Shown here piece by piece: positions 1 to 11,956 of a stretch of 64,000 bases of DNA; the stretch's first letter is position 1; each line of letters starts with the position of its first letter. The stretch lies in the NCBI GenBank assembly GCA_025200525.1, contig CM045770.1, forward strand, positions 84,654,084 to 84,718,083, given 5' to 3'. Both the position numbers and the translations under genes were made by a program. This DNA comes from Camellia lanceoleosa. Lineage: Eukaryota > Streptophyta > Magnoliopsida > Ericales > Theaceae. Under the pieces are notes generated by a model, which was not told the DNA's origin, did not search any database, and saw only the letters and a list, made by a program, of their open reading frames with translations.

Positions 1-189
1 TCTTGCCTGGCATACCTTACAACCAGCCTTGATGCCACCGAGAAGTAATACAAAATACAACAATGTAATATAGCAGCAAAGAATATGACTAGCTTTTATT
101 ACATAAACACTGCAAAGGCAATGCTATCTTTTTACATGTAGTGCCAAAGGCTAAAGGTCTAAGAGAGCTAAACAAGAGCAAATTACATC

Positions 190-1110
190 TTAAAAGTAAA
201 AGACCTTAAGGTTGGCTGCGTTCCAAGGTCGGGGGACTGCCTTGCCGTCCAAATCTTCCAGATGGTATGCCCCCTTGCCGGCTAGGCCAACCACCTTGTA
301 TGGTCCTTCCCAATTTGCGCCAAGTTTTCCTTCGCCAGGGACCACCGTGTTGCCAAGCACCTTCCTCAAGACCCAATCCCCAATATTGACCAGCCTGGGC
401 TGCACTGCCTTGTTGTATTTTTTGGAGAGTTCTGGCGATAAGCGCCCAGTGAATTAGCGACGCTCTTTTCTTTCTTCAGCAAGGGCTAATTCTAATGCCA
501 CAACTTCATTGTTCGATTCAGGCTGGTACCTCTCTCTGCGTATGGGTGGCATGCCAATTTCCAGTGGGATAACAGCCTCCATGCCATAGGCTAAGGCGAA
601 AGGTGTTTCCCCGGTCGATCTCCTCGGTGTAGTGCGGTATGCCCATAACACGTTAGGGAGCTCTTCAACCCATTTACCCTTAGCTTTCTCAAGCCGCTTC
701 TTCAATCCATCCAGGATGGTCTTGTTGGAGGCCTCAGCTTGACCATTTGATTGGGGATAGGCCGGCGTCGGATTGTAGAACTCGATCTTCAACTCCTCGC
801 AAAACCCGCGAAAGAGTTTCCCATCGAATTGAGTACCATTGTCTGAGATTAAGGCTCTGGGAATGCCAAAGCGAGTGATCACATTCTTCCAGACAAATTT
901 CTTCACATCCTTCTCCTTGATAGTTGCTAGTGGCTCGGCCTCCACCCACTTGGTGAAATAGTCGGTGGCGGCGATGAAAAACTTGCGATTGCGGTCTGTT
1001 GGAGGCGGTCCAACAATGTCCAATCCCCAAAGCATAAGCGGCCAAGGACTTGTGAGAAGCGACTCTCTCGCCGGTGGTGGATCTGGTGAGCAAATTTCGA
1101 CATTTCTCAT
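190..1110 (-). pseudogene. Integrase core and C-terminal domain, one in-frame stop
   Basis: A single reading frame runs from 1110 to 190 with one TAA stop at about 454-456. The core shows the first catalytic Asp in WGLDIVGP, the second in ISDNGTQF and the Glu in SNGQAEASNK, so the D,D-35-E triad is complete. The C-terminal part (IGDWVLRKV... WEGPYKVVG) is the usual GPY/F-type tail that binds DNA. Integrase inserts the cDNA into the host genome. The TAA stop separates core and tail, so the product would be truncated. Confidence 0.85.
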
Positions 1111-1131
1111 CTGCGAACATATTCTGTAGCG

Positions 1132-2422
1132 TCACTTTGCATGCATGGCCACCAATAGCCTGCGAGATTGCTCGGTATGCGGAGATCGCCCACTGTATGC
1201 CATAAATGCCCTCATGAATTTCATAGAGGAAGGCTTCCACCTTAGAGGGTGGACACACTTCAAATATGGCCCGTGAAAGATTTTTTTGTACAAGGCGCCG
1301 GAAGGTGAGAGCCAAAACCGCTCTGACTTTGCTCGGATCTTGTGGGCCGCATTCTTTTCTTCTGGCAAAGGTCGATCTTTCAAAAAAGCGATGATGGGGT
1401 CCATCCAGGAGGGTCCCAAGTCGGTGCAGAGTACCCCAGCTGCCTCTACTTCCCCGATGCTTGGCCGCGGTAAGAATTCAATCATCAAGGGATTGGGAAA
1501 GGTTGTTTGAGCGGAAGCGAGACCAGCCAATTCATCGGTAGTGCTATTTCGCCAGCGGTTGATCTGTTCGACTCGATCGCGAAGAACTTCTTGATCTCTT
1601 CTCGGACCAACGCTTGATACTTGGCCATTCATCATCCTTGGCCTCATACTCCCTGAGACTGATTGACCACTAGCTTGGAATCGGCCGAACACCATAAGAG
1701 TGTGACCTTCATTCTCAAAGCGCTTCTCAACGTGAGGAGAGCCTCATACTCCGTTGTTGGAAGGGAAGCCGGCGTAATTGCTTGCTCTATGATGAGTCCA
1801 TCTGGTGAAGTTAGCACGACTCTAGCGGCCCCATGTACATTAGAGGCTCGTCAGCGAAGAGTTTCCACATTTCGCCAATGAACAACTTCCAACAATCGGA
1901 GGGATTCGTGAACTTCTCAAATCAAAATCCTGGCCGGTTCAATCTGGTCTCTTTCCTTATCTGGTTGTTCTCACCTCCCATCTTGTCAACCTTAGATTGA
2001 CGGTTGTGTTTTGCTCGCTTCTGAGCGAGCTAACACTTGTTGCCAAAACCATGGGTTGTGCTAAATCGCATCAACCAAATCAGCAAGACAAGCGGGTGTG
2101 TTCACGGGGCAAATTCGCCTAAAATCTGCAAGTGCTTGTGCCTTTATCGCGGTCTTGTGATGCGAACTTGATGTCATCTTGCCCAGGTTCCACCCACTTT
2201 AGGATTCTCCTGTGAAGTCTGCCTTCTCAAAAAGCACCTTGAGTGGAAATTCGGTCAATACAACTATTGTATGGGCATGGAAATAATGTGATAGCTTTCT
2301 TGGCGCCATCATCGGAATAGCCAACTTCTCTAAGGGAGGTACCTCGTCTCGGTGGGAAGCGAGTCTTGCTTACATAGAAGATTGGTAGGTCTTTGGATGC
2401 CTTCGACGAACCAACACCGCGC
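1132..2422 (-). pseudogene. RNase H and integrase zinc-binding region, degraded
   Basis: The frame at 1132-1695 carries a VEQINRWRNSTTDELAGLAS segment, the end of an RNase H domain where the last Asp sits in the usual N-x-x-x-D-x-L-A setting. It continues into the H2C2 region before integrase in damaged form (KKIFHGPYLKC; a His/Cys-rich piece continues in the 734-1315 frame). From about 1700 to 2420 the domain is in fragments; a 73-codon piece at 2227-2448 is part of it. Bases 1885-2226 hold no readable domain. RNase H removes the RNA template during reverse transcription. Confidence 0.6.
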
Positions 2423-3481
2423 TCACCGCGTGTTGAGAAAGCGACCAAATCTGAGGAACAACTCTTGGCCGGTGACCAGAATAGGCGCCGTGGAAAGATA
2501 GACCTTCAAGTCGACCAGCGCACGGTCGCACTCATCATCCCAGAAGAATTTGGACTTTAAGGTCTTGAAGAAGGGCCTGCAACGATCCGAAGACCGGCTG
2601 ATGAATCTATTCAGCGCGGCTGCCATCCCGGCAAGATGTTGCACGTCCTTCGTGGAGTTAGGGCGCTCCAATTCTTGTACGGCTTTAATTTGCGATGGGT
2701 CGGCCTCAATTCCCCGGTTTGTGACCAGAAAACCCAGGAACTTTCCAGTGCCAACTCCAAAGGCGCATTTGGAGGCGTTCAGGCGAAGCTTGTGATGTTT
2801 GAGTATGGCGAACATCTCTGCTAGGTCGGCGAGATGTTGAGGCTTCTCTTTACTCTTTACCACCATATCGTCTATGTAGGCTTCCATAGTGCGGCCCAAA
2901 AGAGGAGCGAACATTTTTGTCACCATCCGCTGGAAGGTTGCCGGCGTTCTTGATCCGACGGCATGACCTTGTAGCGATATAAGCCTCAGGGGTGGTAAAG
3001 ATGTTATCTCCTGTCCGCTTGTACATGGCAATCGATGATAGCGCGATATGCATCCAAGAAGCTAAACCTCGATGGCGGTTAAGTCCACCAAGTCGATTCG
3101 AGGAGAGGAAGCTATCTTTTGGGCATCGCGGTTGTGATTTTGTAATCCACGCAGACCGCCATTTCCCATTTTCTTGAACCACCACCGTATTAGAAATCAC
3201 GGGGTAGTGCACTTCTTCTCGCTCAGCTTCGGCAAGTTCTTTACCTCTTACGCCACCACCTCGGCATGGTGCAAAGGCGAGCGGCGTGTCCTTTGAATGA
3301 CCGCCGTGCATCGGAAGACATTCAACGGTGGCAAATGAAATTTGGGTCGACACGGGCATATCGTAAGGCGTCCACGCAAAAGCCTCCAAGTTAGAAACCA
3401 AGAAGTTGACATATTACGACCGCTCGGCATTGGACAATGATGACCCCAAAAGGAAGAACTTAGTTGGATCATTCTCATCAA
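2423..3481 (-). pseudogene. Reverse transcriptase, N-terminal part scrambled
   Basis: The frame at 2423-3031 holds the palm motif YIDDMVVKSKE, intact for both catalytic Asp, followed by the thumb-type sequence CAFGVGTGKFLGFLVTNRGI and a connection segment ending FFWDDECDRALVDLK. The fingers part, about 3031-3481, is spread over at least two other frames and contains recognisable but damaged pieces, so indels have occurred. RT copies the element RNA into DNA. The catalytic palm is the best preserved part of this pol. Confidence 0.85.
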
Positions 3482-3597
3482 TGCGCACTACCAGATCTTC
3501 AACTGATTTTTCCTCGGCATTCCCAACATCTTCAAGGACCTCCTTTCCCTCGGGCCCTCGATCATCTGGACAAACCCTTTGGTCGCTTTCACGCCAT

Positions 3598-4080
3598 TTA
3601 CATAACGAAGCATTGTTTCGCCATTATTTGGTCTCCCCAAACTTCTTCTATTTGCCCATTTGATCTTTGGAAAAGCATGACTTGGTGGAAGGTTGGCGGC
3701 CGCTTGCATGGCGTCAACCAACCCGACCCAAAATCAAGTTGTAAGTCGACGGAACCTTGAGCACCGAACTCCACTTGCTTCTGACCGACCCGTTTGGCCG
3801 GTAGAATGATCTTCCCAATTGGCCACTCCGGCTGTGAATTGAAGCCGACCAAAGGGGACGTTGCTGGCGCTAAGTCTTTGTCTTCCAACTTCATCTGCTT
3901 GAATGCGTCATAATACATGATTTCGACCGAACTTCCCTGGTCGATTAAGATTCTTCTGATTTCAAAGTCTTTGACGCGCAGGGTCACCACTAAGGCATCG
4001 TTGTGCGGCATCTGGATCCTTTCTAGATCTTTCGTCGAAAATGTGAGGATATCTTTCTCTTCGGTCTTCCCCTTCTTCAC
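3598..4080 (-). pseudogene. Retropepsin-like protease segment of pol
   Basis: A 160-codon open stretch contains the aspartic protease signature ILIDQGSSVEIMY near residues 45-57. The catalytic Asp is followed by Gln-Gly rather than Thr/Ser-Gly, which I recognise as common in Tat-lineage proteases. Upstream is the motif RIQMPHNDALVVTLRV, the usual lead-in to the protease. Retropepsin cuts the Gag-Pol precursor. The frame is lost in the last 30 or so residues before the RT. It lies between gag (higher coordinates) and RT (lower), as expected. Confidence 0.75.
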
Positions 4081-5734
4081 AAATTTGAACAGAGCACTTC
4101 CCTCATGTGCTCAGCCTTTTTGATCATCCCCCTTAGCTCGCAGCCCCTGGCCGGTCCAATCATGCCATGGATGACATTGATCACTCCTTGTGGGGGGGCC
4201 TCTAAATGACCATTCCGTTTGGTTCGGTTTGACCGGTTGGCGCGACCTTGACTCCCCATCAATATCTCGGTCGAGATGTCCCGCCGCCAACTCCTCCAGA
4301 TGTTGTTTGAGCGGCAAACAATCCTCTCGGTGCCCTCGTTCTTCATGGAAGGTGCGGCGGTACTTGGGGTTAAAGCCACGCGCACTCCCAACTTAGGTCA
4401 GCCAACGGACAAAGGGCTCTCCGGATCTCGCTTAGAATGCGGTAGATGGGGATTTTGAAGACCGTAGTGATCCTGTTCGTGCCTTCAATTTCCTCTTAGC
4501 ATCTTCTGTTGCGTCGCGGGTGCATCGGCCGGCCACTTCATGACCTTTGTTTCCATTATTTTGGCGGTCTCGGCGACGATCTTTGATCGGTCACTAGGGC
4601 GGTTTTCCTCTGCCCGAGAATGAACCTTCCCGCTACTCGTCTATCCCCACGACCGGGTTATCCTTCACGGTCACCGGCGCATCCTCTTCTACGCGGATGT
4701 GTTCGTTAATCCATTGCATCAAGGATTCCATGGTGGCCGGTGATGCATGGTAAGTGAGTCTCGCGATCTATGTCGTGGGAGACCTCGCTTGTATTGGTGA
4801 TGGCAGATTGGTCGAGGCAATCGAGAATTCGTTGTAGGTTTCCCAATACTTTGCGTTGTATGCCTTGATGAGCTTCCGACTCCATCTTGATGCCTAAGAG
4901 ATGGTCTACCTCCTTGGCGTTCGTGTGTTCGTCTTGAATCGGTGACGAAGGCTTCCGCTTACCGCCGCCACTCGATACTCCCGAGCCTTTGAACCATTTC
5001 AGGGCCCAACTCTCCCAAGCTTCTTTGGGAACATGAGACACATCAAGGCGTCGTTCGTCGTGGTGACCATTACTTGCCGTAATGGCTCACGTGCATGTAC
5101 TGGATCGATCTTGCCGTCATCTGAGTGAACTTTGGTGGTGGAATCCGTGAGGGTGGGGTACTCTCGATCTCTGGTGACAATGGAGTGGTGAAAGTCTCGC
5201 CAGCTCCTTGTCCGCCAGAGCATTGGCTATCACCTTGGGCGCTGGCATCGCCACCTCTTCACTGCAGCGGACTGGAACACTCAATCTCTGGAGCGCCGGC
5301 ACCCTCTGAGCTCCTCGACGGCGCGCTCTCTCCTCCAACACGTCCCTGAGATCCCTGGAACGGGAAGAGGCCGAGTATCGCGTCGTCGATGACGGGCGCG
5401 AGGGGCTCGTACTGCTGCGTGATAGACTGTCTTCTCGGTCGAATCTCAACCCCATAGTTCTGGTGATTGAGATTGGATGGGTTCTCCTCTGGCAGCGGCT
5501 GCTAGAGCGAGGAGGCGCCACCGAGGTTGCCCTCTCCGGAACATCCTTCCCCCTCACTTGACGCTTCAGGAGCGCCATCTCCGCCGCCATCCTCTGAATG
5601 AGGGCTTCTTGATCTCTGAGTTTGTGCTCCAGTCGCTCCTCACGGGACTCCCGGCGGCGCCCTCTGGACTCATGACGATCCGAACTCCTCCCACGCTTGT
5701 CGCGCTCCTCGCGAAGAAGTTTCTAGGCCGCCAT
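4080..5734 (-). pseudogene. gag, frameshifted
   Basis: An ATG at 5734 opens a frame beginning Met-Ala-Ala followed at once by a TAG stop. The frame then continues as a charged, Arg/Glu-rich segment (REERLEHKLRDQEALIQR) with coiled-coil character, typical of the N-terminus of Tat-type Gag. It stays open to about 5117. Further gag sequence continues to about 4080 in shifted frames; the piece at 4706-5041 is one such frame. Gag would form the virus-like particle. I see no intact CCHC zinc knuckle. The early stop and several frameshifts make it non-functional. The start is chosen because it is the first ATG after the PBS that leads into the charged segment. Confidence 0.7.
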
Positions 5735-5866
5735 GGTCAGTAACATTGGGAAGGCCTTCTCTCCCGGACAAACTCGAGTAGCACCATCGACGGCAGACGG
5801 CGGAATCTCTTCATGGTTGGCCATGGAAGCGGTGAAAAGCTTCGAAGAACAAGGGTTGATCAAAGA

Positions 5867-5884
5867 TCTTCCCTGACGGCGCCA
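5867..5884 (-). other. Primer binding site (TGGCGCC type)
   Basis: Just inside the LTR the minus strand reads TGGCGCCGTCAGGG. TGGCGCC-type sites are the usual tRNA-primed start of minus-strand DNA synthesis in several plant gypsy elements. The tRNA is not assigned here. Confidence 0.7.
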
Positions 5885-5886
5885 AT

Positions 5887-6747
5887 TGTGCGGGCGAAAT
5901 ATCCACGTCTCTCCGTCGCCTTGAACGTCGAGCTTCTTCTAACGGCGTCTCTCGCAAAACAAGGACGGTGGTTGCGGCGGTGGTGTCTTGGAAAAACCCT
6001 CCGACGCCAAGTCGATTCGGTGAGCAAGGAGATGATGATCAGAGAGAGAGAACTTGTGAGAGAATTTTCATACCATAAACGTTCGCCCTCCCTTCTCTAT
6101 ATCTAGGCTGCCTGGCAACTCCGAGATTGTGCGCGCACTACCTCTGTCCTTCCCTGGACAGGTGGCAGTGCTCGCTTCTCACCACCTTACACGTGTAAAG
6201 GTTTTGTCCTCCCTCTGACACATGCAGAACTGCCTAACGGTATTGAGGCGTTAGTGGGCGACGTCCTCTCCTCCACACCATTGGCCCAGGTGGCACCCTT
6301 AACCGAGGTACCACGACCGGCCAAACACTTGTGGAAAACTGCCATCACACAACCGTGCTACATTCCGCCGGCTTCTCACTTGGATCCAAGCGAGAACTCA
6401 ACTGCAAAAGCCGAGCTATCCTAGACCGGTTGATTGCGATTGACCGGTTGCGAGGCATGCCAGCCTCCAACCGTTTCATCTCCAATCTCGGTCAGGTGCA
6501 ACCGCTTCGTCATGGCTGGGTGGTCAGTGGCATGCCGGCCATGCGCATCCTCGGGTAACCGGTCGATCCTTCGGCTTCGGTTGCATCTCCATTGTGAACC
6601 GGCCGACCTAGCGGACCCGATTCGGCCCCAAGAGGTTCTTGGTTGACTTGGTCACCGGACAAGATTGCTGCTACCCGCTGTCGCCAATTAGCTCGGCGTC
6701 ACAGAGTCTCAGAACGCCGGCGTTGTCCTTGCTCGGCCGTACTAACA
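5887..6747 (-). repeat. 5' LTR of the gypsy element
   Basis: On the minus strand the segment opens TGTTAGTACGGCCGAGC at 6747 and closes with CCCGCACA at about 5887, directly before a primer binding site. A TATA-like stretch (ctagatatagag, about 6100) and a CT-rich leader follow in LTR order. The end could be 2 bp further in (5889). The matching 3' LTR is outside the window, so the boundaries rest on TG/CA ends and the PBS only. Confidence 0.75.
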
Positions 6748-6879
6748 GATGAAAATCTCCCCACTCACCTTGTTTATTGTAAGATATAGAATTTGATTCT
6801 ACCCAGTTGTATATTGCCTTGTTTATTGTTGCCTATTGCCTTAGGAATGACAAGAAAACAATCAAGATTTTCTTTGATG

Positions 6880-7006
6880 TGGCTTAAGTTAGCTTATTTT
6901 TTTGCTTATTTTTGTGTTTATGAATTGAGTTGTAAATTTTGAGTCAATTTATAAAGAAGAAAATAAGCAAAAGAAAAAAAAAAATTAAGCTAATTTTTTA
7001 AGCCAA
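6880..7006. repeat. Short inverted repeat (MITE-like hairpin)
   Basis: The left side ggcttaagttagcttatt is matched on the other strand by the right side aataagc...ttaagctaa...ttaagcc. Arms are about 40-45 bp with a short spacer. The rest of 6748-7435 shows no gene. It contains two near-identical pieces around 7278 and 7328 (atccaatgct-aaatcc) beside ggccc-ending stretches, which may be decayed MITE ends. Confidence 0.5.
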
Positions 7007-7435
7007 TGGAATTATTAGTGCATTATTGGATAATTGCTTTGATAAAAATTAACCTCTTGAAAATTTAAGCAAAATAATGATGGTTATGTTTAAGAATAAA
7101 AATTTTAATTATAACAATTTTTTACTTTGGCAAATCTTGAAATTTTGGTTATTAATTCCAAAATGTTGGGCGTTGGTGGCCCAGATGGGCAGTATTATGT
7201 ATGGTATGAGGGCAAAATTGGAAATTGCTTGCTCATATACCCCATCCCTTTTGTAAACAAACATGGATAATTTATATCCAATGCTTAAATCCTGTATACA
7301 ACAAACAGGGCCCTGGGATATGTTATCCAATGCTCAAATCCTCTTCATTGTATATACCTTTCCAAATCTCAAAGATATCATATCCTGCTGTTTATATCCA
7401 AGCAAACAAACTGGGCCTTATATCATAAAATATAA

Positions 7436-8542
7436 GTGGTTAAAATAATATTGTCGACAAATTACTAACAAGTCCTCTTTAAAAGGAGTATAATTTATTT
7501 AGTTTCACAATTTTTTGTTTATAGCCTAAAGTTTTGTATTTTTTTTTCTTCCGTCTTCGTTCTTTTCTGTCCCTTTCTCTTCTTGATTACTAGTGACTGG
7601 CGACCATGTCTTACTTATTCTCTTTTTCTTTCTGATATATAATCATTAGTGATTGACGACCACCATCAATTGGGATTTACCAACAACCATTGACCTCAGA
7701 TTCCTTATTTCACCCTCACTGACGACGAAGGATATGAGTTTCCAACAAAAAAGATGAGTATATTTATATCAGATCTGGTTAAATCTAAACCAAAAATCTT
7801 TGTCGGAGTATAATCATTTTTCTATATTTGTTTCTCTCATTCGATCTTTCAATTATTCTACATTTTCTCTACTACACGCTTTCTTTTTTTCCTGTTTTAA
7901 TATAGAAAATTTTCAAATTATGAACAAGTTATTTTTGAGTTTTAATTACAGGCGATGGAAACTGTAAAATTTTACATTTTTAATTTTTTTTTATGCTGAA
8001 ATAAATCATGTTTTAAAATTACAAAATTTTACAGTTTCATAACATTTTTTAGAACTATAAAATTTTGCACTTTCATAACATATTTTAGAATTATAAAATT
8101 TTATAGTTTCATAGTATATTTTTCAGTTTGATTAATAATTATAAATGTTTAATAGATTTTTGCTTTGAGACTGTAACATTTTATAGTTTCAAAGCTTACT
8201 TTTCAATTTGCTCAATATTGAAAATTCTTTGCTTAAACCCTACAAAATTAAAAAATAACATTTTTTTTCCCATTATTACTGTTCGTTGTTACGTTTTTTT
8301 TTTCCTTTTAGTTTTTCAATAGTTTGCACATTTTGTTATGTTTCTTTCACACTAATTTCTCTATTTATTTTATTCTTTTTTTCCCGATAATATTCTGGAC
8401 ATTCCGGTGAGTCTCCGATGAAATTTTTAATGTCCAACTAACGTTTTGGACATTCTGGCAGCTTCCAATGATATTCAAAACACTCTAGCAATACTTTAAA
8501 CATTCCGACAAGTCTTCAATGACCATAAGACGAAAGTCCAAC
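7436..8542 (+). repeat. Left arm of the giant inverted repeat (outer part)
   Basis: It starts about gtggttaaaataata and pairs with the complement of the segment ending at 13266. About 30 of the first 40 positions match without gaps. It contains tandem palindromic blocks of the aaattttacagttt type at 7960-8200. The arm resumes after the LTR insertion at 11684 and runs to about 11847. Confidence 0.75.
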
Positions 8543-9238
8543 TGTTGGCTTATTTTTCCTATGAAGGAAAATACCATAAATGCGAACGTTCCAGCAAGAA
8601 TTGAAAAATCCTTACAGATTAAATTCAAGCCAATTATCAAGCGATTGCATTGACGATTTTTTTGCCTCAACAAAGAGGATTTCAAAATTGCCAAGTGTAG
8701 AGAAAAGAAAATTTAAAAGAAGAATGAAGAAGACGAAAAAAGATAATTGAGTGAACAATCAAAGTAATAATTACTTACCTCTACTCCTATGCTTCGAAAA
8801 GGAAGTGCATAAAATGCTTTGAAAGGAAAATGCTGAAAATAAATGCTTGGAAAATAAATCTATATTAAACTACTCTTAAGATAATGAAAATGACAAGAAA
8901 TATTGAAAATAATTGTTTTTTATTTGAGTTTTGGATCTTTTACAATGTAGCCATGAATGACTATTTATAGGCAAATATTTGTAGGAAATAACTACCCAAT
9001 AACCACCTAAAACTATCCAACTCTTCCATCTTCATTCCCACAATGCCATATATTCCTCCATGTTTTCAAAACTTCCTTTAACCTCCAATTCATGCTCTAT
9101 GTTCTCCATTTAATTCTCCATCATCTTTTTATATTTCATAACTTCTCACAACCTCCAAATAAGTAGGAGGATGTCACATGTCCTGCAATTATATAAATAA
9201 TAATTAATAATAAAAATTACAGATTTATGGTGCCAACA
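8543..9238 (-). repeat. 3' LTR (696 bp)
   Basis: TGTTGGC/GCCAACA termini make the LTR ends a perfect 7-bp inverted repeat. The sequence is collinear with the copy at 10988-11683. No strong polypurine tract was seen just inside it. Confidence 0.85.
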
Positions 9239-10185
9239 TTATTTGAATTTTTGAAGGGCCGAACCAAGCACATGACTAATCCAAGTAATAAAGTGTTTCG
9301 AATGATATAATAGCACCAATAAAGTGCTTCGAATGAGCATGAAATTATGACTAGATGTTGCGAATTATATATATACGCATTGAAGGGATATTATTGCAGA
9401 AAAGTTTCGAAGGATAACCACATATTTTCAAGGCAAAGCCAATGATTCACCTTAGCAAACTGTTACACATGCTAAATAACTAGCTTCAAAGGTGGTCCAG
9501 AGGACCAAAATCATCATTCGAAGGTCGAAAGTGCCGATAAATGACGAATGACATCCTTAGAAATATTCGGCAAAGCTTCGAAGGTTCACAACAATCACTA
9601 TTTTTTCTTCGAAGCTGTTGTTGATGTAAGATGGAGTGCTTCAAAGCTTACAAAATTATGGCAAAAAGGGCTTTCGAAGCAACTTTTGGCCAACATTGAA
9701 GGTTCACAACCACCAATATTATTTCTTTAAACCAATTTTTGTAGAATACTAGTTACATTTTCATGTAACAAATGGCTATAAAAATGTTTATCAGTAAAGC
9801 CACTAATTATCATGCCAAAATAGGCATTATTTGACAATTAATTAATTGTCATTTTACATATATTTAAAGGAAGGTACACATTTCGAAAGTCTTCTTGTTT
9901 CATGTTACATTTCAAAGGTGTTTATTAATGACAAAACCACCCTTCGAAAGTTATGTATGTTACTAAATGATCAAAGTTGTCCTTCGAGAGTGCTCACGAC
10001 ATCCCTTTGAACCAAATCCAAAGAGTTGGATTAACAACCCTCACATATTCTTAATAACATGTTTCGAAGTGTCTTGAGACATGCTTCGAAAGTAACCACA
10101 AAACCCAATAGTGATGGTTTTATGGATCAACTAATAACCGTATTTTTGGCCCAATATATTGCAATAACAAAATATTATTTGTTAG

Positions 10186-10950
10186 CTATTCCATCAAAGT
10201 CAATGTTTGATGTGATCCACAAATCCAAAATGGATCTTGAACAACAAAAATTATGGTATATTGTGACCATGAAAATTCATACTTTTTGATATTTTGAAAA
10301 ATGTCAAAAATTTTGAATTCATGAACAATGACTTGTTCATTCTTCTTGACCATGTTTGGTTTAAAAACATGACTTTCGCTGAATTGATTTTCATAATTAT
10401 TTAGCAAAGTGAGTTGTTTTTCCATGTTAACCATTAATGGCTTATGAAAATTCCCCATAGGTATGCTATTTTCATGACTTGACTCTTTAAAAATTAGTTT
10501 TTGGATCGCTCGAGCCATGCATGGAACATTATTCTTAGCCAAATTTGGCTCAAGAACATACTCTTTTGTTATGTTAATTTTATAATTTGGCTCTTTTAAC
10601 ATGGGCTCTTGAACCCCCCGAGCTATTGATGAAATCAACTTTTTGCTTTTGCTATTTTTAATCATGGAAAAATTTTGAAAAATTTCATTAATTCCGGCTA
10701 TTAAAACCTTAGTTAAAGACTTAGTAGTGAGAGTTGATAACTCATATTTCCATTGGCTAATTTCCATATCAAGTTGATGAATTTCTTCAATTAAATGGTA
10801 TCTTTTTTCTTCCACCAAATAATATTATAAGGGATGAAAGTTTATTTCATCAAAAAAATGGATCTCTTCTTGAAGATCTAAAATTTTTTGTTTACGCCAA
10901 TAGATTTCATCTAGGTTATTTGAAATGGACAAATCCAATTTATTTTTCAT
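10186..10950 (-). pseudogene. Gag-like ORF of the non-autonomous element, one stop
   Basis: An ATG at 10950, about 15 bases downstream of the PBS, opens a frame of about 255 codons that is broken by one TAA near codon 41 and otherwise open to 10186. The N-terminal 75 residues are a coiled-coil type (WRKQKILDLQEEIHFF, then YHLIEEIHQLDMEIS). The rest is Lys/Asn/Ser rich without a zinc knuckle or any catalytic motif. By position it replaces gag. The family is not recognised. It could equally be a captured host fragment; coiled-coil content and position after the PBS favour a gag-like role. Confidence 0.5.
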
Positions 10951-10964
10951 TTCTTACACGCGAC

Positions 10965-10981
10965 GTCCCACTGGGCGTGCT
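10965..10981 (-). other. Primer binding site shared in type with the Tat element
   Basis: The minus strand reads AGCACGCCCAGTGGGAC six bases after the LTR end. The Tat element at 43411 has TGGCATGCCCAGTGGGAC in the same place, so the two elements probably use the same tRNA primer. Confidence 0.65.
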
Positions 10982-10987
10982 AAAAAT

Positions 10988-11683
10988 TGTTGGCTTATTT
11001 TTCCTACGAAGAAAAATACCATAAATGCGAGCGTGTCAGCAAGGATTGAAAAATCCTTACAGATTAAATTTAAGCCAATTATCAAGCGATTGCGTTGACA
11101 GTTCTTTTGCCTCAACAAAGAGGATTTTAAAATTGCCAAGTGTAGAGAAAAGAAAATTTAAAAGAAGAATGAGGGAGATGAAGAAAGACGATTGAGTGAA
11201 CAATCAAAGTAATAATTACTTACCTCTACTCCTATGCTTTGAAAAGAAAGTGCATAAAATGCTTTGAAAAGAAAATGCTGAAAATAAATGCTTCGAAATA
11301 TAAATCTATATTAAACTACTCCTAAGATAAGGAAAATGACAAGAATATTGAAATCAATTGTTTTTTATTTGAGTTTTGGATCTTTTACAATGTAGCCATG
11401 AATGACTATTTATAGGCAAATATTTGTAGGAAATAACTACCCAATAACCATCTAAAACTATCCAACTCTTCCATCTTCATTCCCACAATACCACATATCT
11501 CTCCATGTCTTCATAACTTCCTTTAACCTCCAATTCATGCTCCATGTTCTCCATTTAATTCTCCATCATCTTTTCATATTTCATAACTTCTCATAACCTC
11601 TAAATGAGTAGGAGGATATCACATGTCCTGCAATTATATAAATAATAAATAATAATAAAAATTACAAATTTATGATGCCAACA
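10988..11683 (-). repeat. 5' LTR (696 bp)
   Basis: Same length and ends as its partner at 8543-9238. Substitutions are mainly C/T and G/A. An open frame at 10954-11139 is LTR sequence and not a gene. Confidence 0.85.
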
Positions 11684-11956
11684 CCGACAATAGTGAAATG
11701 TAGTAGCATCTGTAAATTTAAAAAAATAAATTTTTTTGATAACAATTAAAAATATATAAAACTAATTGGTATAAATATTTTATTTTAAAATTAGATAAAT
11801 TTTAAATTTTGTGTATAGAACTTATCAATAAATTTCCCTAATATTGTTTGGGTTATTGGGACCAACCATAAATGAACATATAGTTCACATGCGTCCATGT
11901 CTAATTTGCTTAACAATAATGATTGAGACCCCCAATTTTAAGGATCTCATGACCCT

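Larger units (their letters stand above)
1..6747 (-). mobile_element. Ty3/gypsy LTR retrotransposon (Tat-like), decayed, truncated by the window edge
   Basis: Reading the minus strand from 6747 downward gives a 5' LTR, a primer binding site, gag, protease, reverse transcriptase, RNase H and integrase, in the pol order of the Ty3/gypsy superfamily. The integrase opening (WGLDIVGP), the protease motif DQGSS and the RT motif YIDD are the types I associate with the plant Tat lineage; that placement is from memory. The element has clearly higher GC than its AT-rich surroundings. The coding part is broken by stops and frameshifts, so it is not autonomous now. The 3' LTR would lie left of base 1 and is not in the window. 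Bases 1-189 lie downstream of the integrase stop and show no gene. Confidence 0.9.
8543..11683 (-). mobile_element. Non-autonomous LTR retrotransposon with a gag-like ORF
   Basis: Two direct repeats of exactly 696 bp (8543-9238 and 10988-11683), each starting TGTTGGC and ending GCCAACA, flank a 1749-bp interior. Flanking 5-mers are CCAAC on the left and CCGAC on the right, a target duplication with one mismatch. Orientation is minus because a primer binding site lies just inside the right-hand LTR on the minus strand. There is no pol; the interior holds one decayed ORF and many ttcgaag motifs. It sits in the left arm of the giant inverted repeat. LTR identity is roughly 93-95% by eye, mostly transitions, so the insertion is not recent. 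Confidence 0.85.

Noticed and set aside
1..189. 3' LTR of the first gypsy element
   Set aside because: No similarity to the 5' LTR at 5887-6747 was seen; the 3' LTR must lie outside the window.
7120..7430. Possible MITE ends (caacaaacagggccc, aacaaactgggcc)
   Set aside because: Two similar right ends but no matching left end or target duplication could be found.
8485..8694. 69-codon minus-strand ORF, and the similar one at 10954-11139
   Set aside because: Both are the same piece of the two LTRs read through; no protein features.
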